Shown: positions 7,109 through 16,089, counted from the first letter of the stretch. The stretch: 30,566 nt of DNA from Campylobacterales bacterium (GCA_012963895.1 DTUW01000178.1:4434-34999); one strand, 5' to 3'. Notes: a model not told the origin generated them from the letters alone. Numbers and translations: made by a program.

Positions 7109-9040
7109 ATGTCAAAAGACATCTACGATTTCACAGAAGATATTGTTGTTGAGACTAGCGATGTAGCTTCTGAAATCGAAAAGGTAGCAAAAGAGTTCAA
7201 TATCCCAATTGCTAAAATAGATTTCGATATTCAACAGGTGAAGACTTTCGAACTTGACACCTCATCAAATAGCGATTGGATAGAGTTGGAAGGGGGGCTA
7301 CTGAAAAAGTTTGAAGAGGATAGCTATATTGCCAATCCTAATCTACAAATTCAACAGATATACACCATTAGAATATTTCCAAAAGATGAATTCGATGACC
7401 CTCTAAGAGATAGCATTACCCACCTTACAACCAATCAGGACCAGACAGCCCTCTATTTTGTGATAGAGAAGGGTTCAGAGCTTCACTACCGTTCCACCTT
7501 GAATAGAGAGATAATAGACCATATCAATAAATTGAAACTTCTAAATAGATACCTCATCAATATTAGAGAGAATGGATTTCGTGAAAAGATAGACCAATTC
7601 CTATCTAAAAAAATTCCAGTATTAGAAGAGAATTTCATTCTCCAAGTTGGCAAGTGTCTCCCTCCAACTCCTCAAATAGATGACAAATTGGAACTTTTAT
7701 ATAAAAAAGAGTTTTTAGAACAGCGAGAGAGTTCGAGCGGTAGGATAGACCATGCACAAAAGGGGAAAGTGATAGCGGTCTCCAAAGGTGAGACTATTAT
7801 TAGATATACAAAACCCCAACAGGGAAAAGAGGGGCGAAATTGTCGAGGGCGAACTATTCCGGTTGAACCTCCAAAGATTGAAAACCGCCCAGATTTCAAA
7901 GTATCTGATAACATTGAAATAGTTGAAGATGAAACAAAAATAGATTTTGTGGCAAAGATAGATGGAAATGTGGTTTTTGATGGAACTAAATACGACATAG
8001 AAACTGAAATCCATATTGGCTCTCTTAGCTTCAAAGAGACAGGATATATTGATGCAGGACTTGATAGAGATATAGAAATAGAAATAGCTGAAACAGATGC
8101 GGTAAAAGATGCTATTGGAACAGGGGTAAAGGTTAGGGTCTCTACTCTCAATATTGAGGGAAATGTTGGAGAGAATGCAGAAGTTACAGCCAAAGAGGTA
8201 AAGATAGAGGGGCAGACCCACCAGAAATCTACAATCACCACCGATACAGCCTCTATTGCTGTCCATAAAGGGAAACTATTTGGTAAATATGTAGAAGTCG
8301 AAAGATTAGAGACTGGATTTATTGAAGCCGATACTATTAGAGTTGAAACTGCTATTGGTGGAACTCTGAGAGGCAAAGAGATATATATTGAGAATCTCCA
8401 CTCTCACCTAAAAATTTTCGCAAGTAAGAAGGTCGAAATACAGAATATCTTAGGCTCTGAAAATTTCATCACAATCGATTTAGAAGGACATAGAGAGGGG
8501 GTCAATGAGATTGAGGAGACTAAACAGCTCTTGACCGAAACATCTCAAAGAATTGAATATCTCCAACGGGTCTTAAAAGAGGATTTGGATAATGTGATTG
8601 AGAGACGAAAGATATTCACATTTGCCAATAAGAGGTTGGAGAGATATAAAAAATATGATGTGCCTCCTCCAAAATCTCTTACAGACAAAATAGCTAAGCT
8701 CCAAGACTTTTTGGAGGGATATAAGACTATGAAAGAGGAGCTAAAAGAGAAAAAAGAGGAATTAGAGAAATATCAAGAGAAACTAAAAGAGTTTGAATCG
8801 GCTATCTTCGATGCTGAAATAGTGGTCTATGACACTTGGAAAGGGTGGAATAAAATTATCTTCAAATTGGTCAATTCAGATAAGAAGCTTGAAAAAATTA
8901 TTACAGAAGAGAGCAAAGAGGCTAGATTCAGATTGGCTGAGGTGATGTATGAAGATGGAGAATTTGAGATTATTACAGATATTTTAGATGAGGTGGTAGC
9001 CTCCGCCTCCTCCAATAGTGGAGGAGATGGAGAGGAGTAG
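7109..9040 (+). CDS. FapA/DUF342 family protein
   Basis: This 643-aa acidic cytoplasmic protein shows the DUF342 (FapA, flagellar assembly protein A) architecture. A variable N-terminal part comes first. The central region, about residues 210-460, is made of short repeated beta strands with many spaced Ile, Val and Gly residues (such as IEGNVGENAEVTAKEVKIEG), as in a right-handed beta-solenoid. A long charged coiled coil follows (about 465-505 and 540-570). Members are common in Campylobacterota, but their biochemical role is poorly defined; flagellar assembly or polymer-related functions have been proposed. It has its own promoter (TATAAT at 7079) and no flagellar genes beside it. The family call is good; the function is open. 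Confidence 0.75.
   Translation: MSKDIYDFTEDIVVETSDVASEIEKVAKEFNIPIAKIDFDIQQVKTFELDTSSNSDWIELEGGLLKKFEEDSYIANPNLQIQQIYTIRIFPKDEFDDPLRDSITHLTTNQDQTALYFVIEKGSELHYRSTLNREIIDHINKLKLLNRYLINIRENGFREKIDQFLSKKIPVLEENFILQVGKCLPPTPQIDDKLELLYKKEFLEQRESSSGRIDHAQKGKVIAVSKGETIIRYTKPQQGKEGRNCRGRTIPVEPPKIENRPDFKVSDNIEIVEDETKIDFVAKIDGNVVFDGTKYDIETEIHIGSLSFKETGYIDAGLDRDIEIEIAETDAVKDAIGTGVKVRVSTLNIEGNVGENAEVTAKEVKIEGQTHQKSTITTDTASIAVHKGKLFGKYVEVERLETGFIEADTIRVETAIGGTLRGKEIYIENLHSHLKIFASKKVEIQNILGSENFITIDLEGHREGVNEIEETKQLLTETSQRIEYLQRVLKEDLDNVIERRKIFTFANKRLERYKKYDVPPPKSLTDKIAKLQDFLEGYKTMKEELKEKKEELEKYQEKLKEFESAIFDAEIVVYDTWKGWNKIIFKLVNSDKKLEKIITEESKEARFRLAEVMYEDGEFEIITDILDEVVASASSNSGGDGEE
9007..9026 (+). terminator. 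Perfect hairpin in the last codons of the fapA-like gene
   Basis: CTCCTCCA (9007-9014) pairs perfectly with TGGAGGAG (9019-9026) around the loop ATAG. No T run follows. A second, weaker pairing, AGGGTG (9041-9046) with CACCCT (9057-9062), spans the nine-base gap between the converging genes. Together they are the only candidates for separating transcription of the two converging units. Confidence 0.35.
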
Positions 9041-9049
9041 AGGGTGGGG

Positions 9050-9538
9050 TTACAGACACCCTTTAAAGAATGAGGCTTTTGGAGGAGGAGGAGCTTTGAA
9101 GGTTAGAGCATAGATGGTGTTTTCATCTTCGTTGTATTTGCCAATAATCGTTACCTTATTTCTCCCAATTGCAGTATCGAGTTCATACTTTTTCAACTTG
9201 TCAGTTAGTTCAACTTTGTAATATTTCCCATCATCATGGACAAATAGAACCAACTGAACTGGTTTAGTTACACCAGGTTCAACCTCTTTATAGCACCCTT
9301 CAAAACCGCAAACATATGCTTCTGTGTAGCAACTTGAAAAAGTCCCTTTTAATGCACAATCTTCAACTGTTAAAAACCCAACTTTTTCAAATAGAGGCTC
9401 TACATTAGCTTCCTCTTCACTGCTTTCATCTTCAACCATCAAATCACTTGCAGAGATTACTACCTCTTCTTTTGCTTCTGATGCATAGAGAGAACCACCT
9501 AAGAGGAGGGCAAATATCAATGTTGTCATCTTTTTCAT
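9050..9538 (-). CDS. Small exported Cys-containing protein, last gene of the molybdoenzyme operon
   Basis: This is a 162-aa protein with a clear signal peptide (MKKMTTLIFALLLGGSLYAS, cleavage around residue 19), then an acidic linker (residues 32-44). A compact domain carries four cysteines within 22 residues (Cys61, 70, 77 and 82) plus a fifth near the end (Cys161). The spacing does not match haem-c or ferredoxin motifs; disulfides or metal binding are possible. The tail has a PPPP run. The ATG abuts the stop of the cytochrome gene, and its AGGAG lies inside the end of that gene, so it is translated with the operon. I do not recognise the family. An accessory or assembly role for the periplasmic enzyme is inferred from position only. 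Confidence 0.75.
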   Translation of the reverse strand: MKKMTTLIFALLLGGSLYASEAKEEVVISASDLMVEDESSEEEANVEPLFEKVGFLTVEDCALKGTFSSCYTEAYVCGFEGCYKEVEPGVTKPVQLVLFVHDDGKYYKVELTDKLKKYELDTAIGRNKVTIIGKYNEDENTIYALTFKAPPPPKASFFKGCL

Positions 9539-10747
9539 CTATTTCTCCTCGTCTGCTTTCAATGTTTTCAAATAGGCGACAATATCATTTAGAGTTTTAT
9601 CATCTAGCCAGTTGAATGGTGGCATTGCTGAAACTCTTTTTCCGTTTTCTAAGTTATACCAAGGGGTATTTTTGTGAGCATTTCTGTTGTAGCCAGGGAC
9701 AACAACAGCATTTGGCTCTTTGATGGATTCAACCAAATACCCGACTGTCGCCTGTCCTCCAATATTGCTCAAATTAGGAGCCATATATGGAGGTGCCATG
9801 TTGAAATCTTTTGTATTGTGGCAAGCTGCACAGTTGGTTTGGAACTGGACTTTTCCATTTGCCACATCACCTTTCACCTCATCATTTAGAGCGGAAACCA
9901 ATTTATCTCCACCCTCTCTCCCTTCAAGTTGAACAGAGTTCCAACCCGAAAGAAGTTTTAGACCGTCTCTATTTCTCTTATCTCCGTCCCAGACTGCGAA
10001 AGCCACAGGGAAAGCTGGAGAATCTAGATTTAGATATTCATCTTTTAGAGGTCGTGATAGTGTAGATTTCCAACACCCTTTGGTGATGTTATACATCATT
10101 TCCATATTGGAATCTACTGAACCATCTTTTACCTCTGTCATACTTCTAAATCCAGCAGAGATAAAGGTTCTCTCATAATCGACAACAGCAATATCTTTTA
10201 CTTCGCTGTCGAATTTCGCCAAGTCTTCACCAAAATAGTTTGTATTGTGTCTATTGACTTGGTGAGCTACATCTCCATGGCCGTTTGGTTCATAGGTATT
10301 TGGAGCTGCTTTTTGAAGATGGATTAGAACCTCTCTCCCTTCTGAACCCATTCCAATATATGGTAGTTTGTCAGGATTCGAGTAATTAACAGGGAATTGA
10401 ACAGCTACCCCATCTCCAAAAGAATCACTTCTATATCCCTTTTGGATAGAGAGAGTTTTATCTTTCCATTTGATAAGGAAAGCTATCTCTTTATCGTTGT
10501 AAAGAGCTTTTACTTTTATGTTCTTACTGCCATTGTGGGAATTGAGTTCATTGGCTATTTTGTCGTTTAGTTTTATAGTAGTTTGCGGATATACTGGGAT
10601 TACTACCAATTTTGCCTCATACCACAATGGAGAGAGGGGAGATATATCTTTTAGAGAGTGTTCAACTTTGGAAGCTACGATATTTGCCCCCGATAAGGAG
10701 GAGGCGAGAAGCCCCGCCACTGCACTTGATAGAGCTAATTTTTTCAT
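9539..10747 (-). CDS. Fused haem-b (ethylbenzene dehydrogenase-like gamma) and cytochrome c subunit
   Basis: This is a periplasmic electron-transfer subunit of 402 aa with a signal peptide (residues 1 to about 20). Residues about 30-285 resemble the haem-b-binding gamma subunit of the ethylbenzene dehydrogenase, DMS dehydrogenase and selenate reductase group, including YIGMGSEGRE (130-139) and the FAVWDGDKRNRDGLKLLSGW pattern (250-269). The C-terminal 110 residues form a class I cytochrome c domain with CAACH (306-310) and a likely distal ligand Met375 in SAMPPF. Gamma subunits of this group are usually little more than 200 aa without haem c, so this is a fusion. It would carry electrons between the catalytic complex and a periplasmic partner. 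It follows the Fe-S subunit with a one-base overlap. Confidence 0.85.
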   Translation of the reverse strand: MKKLALSSAVAGLLASSLSGANIVASKVEHSLKDISPLSPLWYEAKLVVIPVYPQTTIKLNDKIANELNSHNGSKNIKVKALYNDKEIAFLIKWKDKTLSIQKGYRSDSFGDGVAVQFPVNYSNPDKLPYIGMGSEGREVLIHLQKAAPNTYEPNGHGDVAHQVNRHNTNYFGEDLAKFDSEVKDIAVVDYERTFISAGFRSMTEVKDGSVDSNMEMMYNITKGCWKSTLSRPLKDEYLNLDSPAFPVAFAVWDGDKRNRDGLKLLSGWNSVQLEGREGGDKLVSALNDEVKGDVANGKVQFQTNCAACHNTKDFNMAPPYMAPNLSNIGGQATVGYLVESIKEPNAVVVPGYNRNAHKNTPWYNLENGKRVSAMPPFNWLDDKTLNDIVAYLKTLKADEEK

Positions 10748-11853
10748 TAATGGTGTCCTCCGGCTACTGAAAAGTGGGAAATAGTTTTAGTGTGAGCCCC
10801 TTTGATATATCTAGTATCAACAGGAGTAACTGCATCTAGTCCTTTGCTTTTTGCTACTTCTTGGTAGTAGTTGTTATCAAGTCTAAACATTTCAGAGTGT
10901 TGGTAAGCGATGAGAATATCAAGAATCTCAGATTTACCTGTTTTTCTTCTCTTCTCTCTCTCTTCTCTAATAGTTTTGACCACTCGATGAACTTCTGGAC
11001 CAAATAGCTTTTCAAGCTCCTCCATTGGGATTCTGTCTGAACCTTCAATTACCTTGCCATCAGCATCAAACTTAGGAGGTGCTTCGGTTGGAGGAATGTA
11101 ATAGACATTTGGCTGAGTTCCATAGTCTGGTCTAAGTGGTAGAGCCACTTTATATTTATGAACCAACTTATGAACCTGTGATTCTGGGTCATCTAGGAAA
11201 CCGACGAATCTAATTCGTCCAACACACTGTTGAGCACAAGCTGGTGGAAGTCCTTTTTCAACTCTTGGGAAACAGAGAATACATTTTTCAGACTTCGAGA
11301 TTTTAGGATTGAAATAGACCTTTTTGTATGGACAACCAGCTATACAATATCTATATCCTTGACATCTATCCAAATCTACGAGAACAACCCCATCTTGGTC
11401 TCTTTTGAAAATAGCATCTCTTGGACAAGCCGAAAGACAACCAGGATTGGAACAGTGGTTACAAATTCTAGGAATATAGAAAAAGTAGTTATCAGACGGG
11501 AAATTCCCCGCCCCTTGGTCTTCGTCCCAGTTTGGTCCCCAAGTTGGCTCAACATTAGGGGTCATAGTCTCACCGAGAGCGAGAGACTCATAGTTGTAAT
11601 CCCAAGGCACACCATAATCGGCTTCTAGATTAGGGATTATCCCCTCTTTTAGTTCTCCACTCTCATCGAAACCACCTCCAAGCTCTTGCCAGTTTTTAGG
11701 ATAACCGGCACCCGGATAGGTCTCAACATTATTCCAATACATATATTCGCGACCATTTCTATTGGTCCATTGAGTTTTACAAGCTACGGTACAAGTTTGA
11801 CACCCAATACATTTATTGAGGTCCATTACCATTGCTAATTGTCGTTTAGACAT
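10747..11853 (-). CDS. Fe-S electron-transfer (beta) subunit of the molybdoenzyme
   Basis: This 368-aa NarH/EbdB-type protein has four cysteine clusters: Cys15, 18, 21 and 25; Cys131, 134, 139 and 143; Cys164, 170 and 174; and Cys191, 194, 206 and 210. In the third group, CQGYRYCIAGC, a Tyr (167) takes the place of one cysteine, the pattern expected for a [3Fe-4S] cluster in the NarH-type family. It passes electrons between the molybdenum subunit and the haem subunit. It has no signal peptide of its own, as usual in this group, where the beta subunit is carried out with the Tat-exported alpha subunit. It starts 11 bases after the alpha stop, with AAGGGG as ribosome binding site. Confidence 0.92.
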   Translation of the reverse strand: MSKRQLAMVMDLNKCIGCQTCTVACKTQWTNRNGREYMYWNNVETYPGAGYPKNWQELGGGFDESGELKEGIIPNLEADYGVPWDYNYESLALGETMTPNVEPTWGPNWDEDQGAGNFPSDNYFFYIPRICNHCSNPGCLSACPRDAIFKRDQDGVVLVDLDRCQGYRYCIAGCPYKKVYFNPKISKSEKCILCFPRVEKGLPPACAQQCVGRIRFVGFLDDPESQVHKLVHKYKVALPLRPDYGTQPNVYYIPPTEAPPKFDADGKVIEGSDRIPMEELEKLFGPEVHRVVKTIREEREKRRKTGKSEILDILIAYQHSEMFRLDNNYYQEVAKSKGLDAVTPVDTRYIKGAHTKTISHFSVAGGHH

Positions 11854-11863
11854 CTATATCCCC

Positions 11864-14758
11864 TTATACATTTGCTTTTTCGAAATTGACGGCACCATCA
11901 TAAGCATATTGGTTTCCGTCCCATAGTCCGCCAAATTTGAGATGACCCCAACCATCAGCCATTTCAAGAAGGTTGAGAGCTGTTGGAACAACTTCATTAT
12001 GCCCTTTATTGAATTTATACATATAAGGCTCCCAGCCGTGTTCCATAACCAATCCATCAGGTGGGCAAGATGAAGAGACTTTTGCCATTGCATAGAATTC
12101 ACCTAGAACATTATATACCCTAATGGTATCTCCGTCTTTGATGCCTTTCTGTTTGGCAACCACTCTATTAACTTGAATATAAGGGACACCTCTTTGAAGT
12201 CTTTGGAGAGTTCTTGAAGCTTTATAGTTAGAGTGAATTGACCATCTAGCATGTGGAGTCATAAGGGCAAATGGATAGTCGAGAGATTTTGGTCTGATTC
12301 CCTCCATTCCTGTATTGGTATGAGCTCCCATTCTAATCCAAAGTGGATGATCAACATAGAAAGTTTGTCGCCCACTAAGGGTTTCAAGTCTCTTGAATTT
12401 GAATAGGTGGTCTTCGTTTGAGTTGAATGGTTTATCTGGATATAGAGGAGAACTCTTAGCAGCCTTTTCATTGAGTTGCAAGAATCCACCTGCTTCATAC
12501 ATCTTTTCCATTGTCCAAGGAGCATACTGCTTACACTTTTCTAAGGCTGCTTCAACTGCCAATTTATCAGTTCCTAATAGAACTTCTCCTGCATCTTCTG
12601 ACTCTTCATCTGTATTGGTATATTCGTCGTAGAAGATTGTAAGGTCATGGTATCCAGGTTTAGCATATCTGGTATGGTCTGGAATTTTGGCTTTTTCAAT
12701 ATTTTCAGGTCTATTAGCCACCTCTTGGAGTTTCTTAGCTAAGAAAGCAAACATTTCCCATTCATCTTTTGCTTCACCAACAGGTTTCATATTGGCAACA
12801 GGCTTAGCTAAGTTGGTAAATCGATGGTAACCTGGTGATGTTCTAAGGTCATACACTTCATAGTGAGATTTAGCAGGTAAAAGAATATCAGCATATACCG
12901 CAGCCTCACTCATTCGATAATCGACATAGGCGAAAAACTTCATCTGTTTTAGGAATGCTTCTCGATATTTAGAACCTTTATTTCGTCTAAATTTAGAGTC
13001 GGCAACGATGATAGCAGTATCAGGTAGCCACCAAGGTTTAACCACATTGCCGTGTTCAGATTCCAAATTAGCTTTATTGTTTTCACCTTGGGCTAATAGC
13101 TCATCGAGTATCTCCAAATACTCTTTTTTAGACATACCATTTTGAGCTCTTCGAACATCTTCATCAGAGAAATACTCTTTAAATGTAGATTTACCATCAC
13201 CAAATACAAACTCACCAACGAAACCAGAACCAAATCGAGGTGCATATTTTCCAGAGAAACCAGATAATGCTCCAAGTCCTGAAAGTTGGAATTCGTTCTC
13301 TGTATTCAATCCTCCATATGGTCCCATTCTACCGGTAAGACCCATAATAGAGGCGATATTCCAAATCGTCAAAATACCATTGAAATATTTGTTTAGTGAG
13401 AATCCAGTTGTAACAGATACAACTTTTGGAAGAGCTATATCATCGGCTAATGTCTCGACTAGACTTGGATGAACTCCTGTAATTTTCTGAGTTGCTTCTG
13501 GTGAGAATGGTTCAGCATTCTTTTTCAACATCTCAAATACGGTAGTTACTCGTCGAGTTTTTCCATGGACATCTGTAATAGTCCATTCACCTTCTAACTC
13601 TGGGTCAATTCCAAAATCTGAAATTCTAAGGGTTTCATGTTCGCTTCCCTCAGTTCCCGGCATTAGAACAGGTGAATTGGTTTTTTTGTTCCAAGCATAG
13701 AACTGCTCTTCAAATTTTTCATGCTCTTCTTCATCGCTTGTATGTTCCATATCAGACCGTCTAAGAAGTCTCTTAGTCTCTACATCAACTAAGAAAGGTA
13801 GGTCTGTATAGATTTTCATAAATTCAGGTTTATAGGTTTTCTTTTTGATAATAGTATGGATTACAGACATTGCCAATATATTGTCTGTTCCAGATTTTAC
13901 AGGTATCCATAAATCGGCAGACTTGGCTGATGCATTGTATTCAGGTGTGATAATAATTACTTTTGCCCCGTTGTATTTCCCTTCCCAAACAAAGTGAGCA
14001 TCAGGAATTCTGGAAACTGACGGATTACCTCCCCAGAACACAGCAGTATCCACTGTATAGAGGAAGTCATAGGTACAACCTAAGTTACCTTCACCATAAG
14101 CCACCGCTGCACCTGAGAACATATCTCCAAGATATGAAGATGGATAAATTCTATTTGCTCCAAGTTGGGTAGAAAATCTTAGAGGAGCTCCTCTCCTACC
14201 TTCTGTTAGTAGCCCTGTTCCTGCATGAACCATCAGTTTATCTGGTCCTCGTTCAGGGTCTGAAAGAACTTCAAAAATTTTCTCAGCTATCTTAGTTCCA
14301 GCCTCTTCCCAAGAAATTCTTTTCCATTTTCCTTCACCTCTCTCTCCAACTCTCTCCATTGGATAGAGAATTCTATCTTTCTCATACATTACTTGGGAGT
14401 GTTGAACCCCTTTATTACAACCTCTCGGGTTGAAGTCTGGAATATTTGGATTGATTGAAGGGTATCTAGCCGATTGGTTCTCTCTGGTAACTACTCCATT
14501 GTGAGACCAAACTTCCCAAGCACAGTTACCTTGACAATTGACACAGTGATAGGCAAATCCATGTTCCTCTTTTTTTCCATAGGTAAAAGAGAACTCATTT
14601 CTATACATGTTTTCTGTGTATGATGTATTGCCATAGCCCTCTTTACCATTTTCGAAAGATTGAACATCTGTTTTAGCAAACAATGAACCTTGTGAAGCTA
14701 CAAGGGTAGCTGTCATTCCTGACAACTTTAAAAAGTCTCTTCTTTTCATCTTCTCCAT
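11864..14758 (-). CDS. Molybdopterin catalytic (alpha) subunit, type II DMSO reductase family, Tat-exported
   Basis: This 964-aa enzyme binds the MGD cofactor and one Fe-S cluster. A Tat signal is present (KRRDFLKLSG, residues 5-14, then a hydrophobic stretch ending near FAK), so it works in the periplasm. The cluster motif His71-x3-Cys75-x3-Cys79-x34-Cys114 has the histidine ligand of type II enzymes, and Asp212 in SSYLGDMFSG fits the aspartate Mo ligand. The length fits the ethylbenzene dehydrogenase, selenate, chlorate and perchlorate reductase and DMS dehydrogenase branch, and is shorter than NarG (about 1,200 aa). The substrate cannot be told from sequence. The operon lacks a TorD-type chaperone and a membrane anchor. 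The upstream rhodanese points to sulfur chemistry; this is an inference. Confidence 0.9.
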   Translation of the reverse strand: MEKMKRRDFLKLSGMTATLVASQGSLFAKTDVQSFENGKEGYGNTSYTENMYRNEFSFTYGKKEEHGFAYHCVNCQGNCAWEVWSHNGVVTRENQSARYPSINPNIPDFNPRGCNKGVQHSQVMYEKDRILYPMERVGERGEGKWKRISWEEAGTKIAEKIFEVLSDPERGPDKLMVHAGTGLLTEGRRGAPLRFSTQLGANRIYPSSYLGDMFSGAAVAYGEGNLGCTYDFLYTVDTAVFWGGNPSVSRIPDAHFVWEGKYNGAKVIIITPEYNASAKSADLWIPVKSGTDNILAMSVIHTIIKKKTYKPEFMKIYTDLPFLVDVETKRLLRRSDMEHTSDEEEHEKFEEQFYAWNKKTNSPVLMPGTEGSEHETLRISDFGIDPELEGEWTITDVHGKTRRVTTVFEMLKKNAEPFSPEATQKITGVHPSLVETLADDIALPKVVSVTTGFSLNKYFNGILTIWNIASIMGLTGRMGPYGGLNTENEFQLSGLGALSGFSGKYAPRFGSGFVGEFVFGDGKSTFKEYFSDEDVRRAQNGMSKKEYLEILDELLAQGENNKANLESEHGNVVKPWWLPDTAIIVADSKFRRNKGSKYREAFLKQMKFFAYVDYRMSEAAVYADILLPAKSHYEVYDLRTSPGYHRFTNLAKPVANMKPVGEAKDEWEMFAFLAKKLQEVANRPENIEKAKIPDHTRYAKPGYHDLTIFYDEYTNTDEESEDAGEVLLGTDKLAVEAALEKCKQYAPWTMEKMYEAGGFLQLNEKAAKSSPLYPDKPFNSNEDHLFKFKRLETLSGRQTFYVDHPLWIRMGAHTNTGMEGIRPKSLDYPFALMTPHARWSIHSNYKASRTLQRLQRGVPYIQVNRVVAKQKGIKDGDTIRVYNVLGEFYAMAKVSSSCPPDGLVMEHGWEPYMYKFNKGHNEVVPTALNLLEMADGWGHLKFGGLWDGNQYAYDGAVNFEKANV

Positions 14759-14764
14759 ACTTTC

Positions 14765-15901
14765 CTACCTTTTGATTGGTAAATTCATATTATTACCCCA
14801 ACTATCCCAGCTTCCGGAGTAAATTTTCACATTTTTGGCTCCGAGAAGTTGAAGAGCGGTAATAATTTCAGAACCTCGTCCTGTCCCTACTTGGCAATAG
14901 GCATAAACTGTATTGTCAGTAGATATATTGAACTTCTCAAAAACCTCTTTAAGCTCTTCCGCACTCTTAAATGGTCTCTTATTATTAGCATCTGAAATCT
15001 GTTTCCATTCGATGAATTTAGCTCCCGGAATATGTCCGCCTCGTGCCACATTATCCATTTTTCTCTCACCGATAATCTCTATCATGCTTCTAGCATCTAC
15101 AATTCTATATTTGGAATCATCTCCATTTTTGAGAATATCTTCCATTGCATGTTTAACTTCTGCGGTAGTGGCAACATTCGAAGTATCTATATTTGCTGGG
15201 TCTATATGATACTCTTTTGGCTCTACCTTCTCTTTTCCTTTGATAACAAGGAGATTTTTTTGTCCAAACTCATCTAGTTGTTTTTTCAACTTGTTAGCCA
15301 ACTTCTTAGCCTGTTTAGCCTCTTTTTTGAGAGCTTTATACTCTTCTTTTGTTATCTCCCCTTTTTTCATAGCTTTCTTAGCTTTTCTTAGCTCTTTTTT
15401 CAACTTTTTAGCTTTTTTCTTAGCTTCTTTCCATTCAGCCCTCATATTCTCATATATTGGACGATTCGGGTCAAGTTGCATTATTGCATTTCTACCACCA
15501 TCAAGTATTTTCACTTTTTTATGTCCGTAACTTTTGAAAAAGTGATATACACCGGTAGCATTCGGTCCTCGATAGTCATCGTAAGCGATTACAAGAGTAT
15601 CATTATCAATACCCTTAGAACCTATATACTTCTCTGCATCATCTATACATCTAAATAGTGGTTCGCAATGGAGTCGTCCCATTCCATCTGAATGGTGCAA
15701 ATGGTGAGCAAACATACTAACTGAGCCACGAATATGACCCAATTCATAGACATCCTCGCTATCCCCTGATACAAACATTACCCCCGGTTTACCTATCAGT
15801 TTGATAGCCTCTTCTGGTGATATAAGAATATCGCTATTCTTATATCCACTCGAAAAGGAGAAGGAGGTAGCGAGGAAAATAAGAGCGATAAACTTCCTCA
15901 T
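14765..15901 (-). CDS. Exported two-domain rhodanese with a lysine-rich helical insert
   Basis: This is a 378-aa thiosulfate sulfurtransferase-type protein with a signal peptide (residues 1 to about 19). The N-terminal rhodanese domain (about 24-148) has Asp108 in AYDDYRGP where the catalytic cysteine would be, so it is probably inactive. The C-terminal domain (about 245-378) has Cys336 in the loop CQVGTGR and should be the active one. Between them, residues about 156-211 form a highly charged Lys/Glu coiled coil not usual for the family. The start is ATG 15901, with AAAGGA upstream and a signal peptide directly following; an open frame up to 15991 does not look coding. It is first in the operon, seven bases before the molybdenum subunit, and may deliver or bind sulfane sulfur for that enzyme. 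Confidence 0.88.
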   Translation of the reverse strand: MRKFIALIFLATSFSFSSGYKNSDILISPEEAIKLIGKPGVMFVSGDSEDVYELGHIRGSVSMFAHHLHHSDGMGRLHCEPLFRCIDDAEKYIGSKGIDNDTLVIAYDDYRGPNATGVYHFFKSYGHKKVKILDGGRNAIMQLDPNRPIYENMRAEWKEAKKKAKKLKKELRKAKKAMKKGEITKEEYKALKKEAKQAKKLANKLKKQLDEFGQKNLLVIKGKEKVEPKEYHIDPANIDTSNVATTAEVKHAMEDILKNGDDSKYRIVDARSMIEIIGERKMDNVARGGHIPGAKFIEWKQISDANNKRPFKSAEELKEVFEKFNISTDNTVYAYCQVGTGRGSEIITALQLLGAKNVKIYSGSWDSWGNNMNLPIKR

Positions 15902-15934
15902 GTGGAGTCCTTTCCTGTGAGATAAATTTGAGAA

Positions 15935-15940
15935 ATTGTA
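15935..15940 (-). promoter_or_regulatory. -10 element of the rhodanese-molybdoenzyme operon
   Basis: TACAAT on the minus strand (15935-15940) lies 33 bases before the rhodanese ATG. The 15 bases TACAATTTCTCAAAT closely match the region at the divergent promoter of the antiporter gene. Confidence 0.5.
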
Positions 15941-16083
15941 GCAAAAGTTATTGGAATGCATAGGTAGTTTGGGGATTTCTGGCAATTTCATAATAAATTA
16001 AATTTATATTTATCATTTTATGAATTTCTCAATTTCACCAGAAAATATCAATATTTGTTATCAATCAGTTCCTGAATTTTAGT

Positions 16084-16089
16084 TAGAAT
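16084..16089 (+). promoter_or_regulatory. -10 element of the Na+/H+ antiporter gene
   Basis: TAGAAT (16084-16089) lies 27 bases before the ATG at 16117, which has AAAGGAAC as ribosome binding site. The -10 is followed by TTCTCAAAA, nearly the same as in the divergent rhodanese promoter. A third AATTTCTCAA copy sits at 16023-16032 between them. Confidence 0.5.

Noticed and set aside
7672..8376. Long open frames on the minus strand across the fapA-like gene (up to 234 codons)
   Set aside because: They lie wholly inside a well-supported gene, have Ser/Ile/Phe-rich shadow-like composition, and lack ribosome binding sites and recognisable motifs.
11864..14758. Alpha subunit as respiratory nitrate reductase NarG
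   Set aside because: It is about 250 residues too short, is Tat-exported, and the operon has no narI or narJ.
14765..15991. Longer rhodanese start at 15991
   Set aside because: The added 30 residues place the signal peptide internally; ATG 15901 has AAAGGA and is followed directly by the signal peptide.
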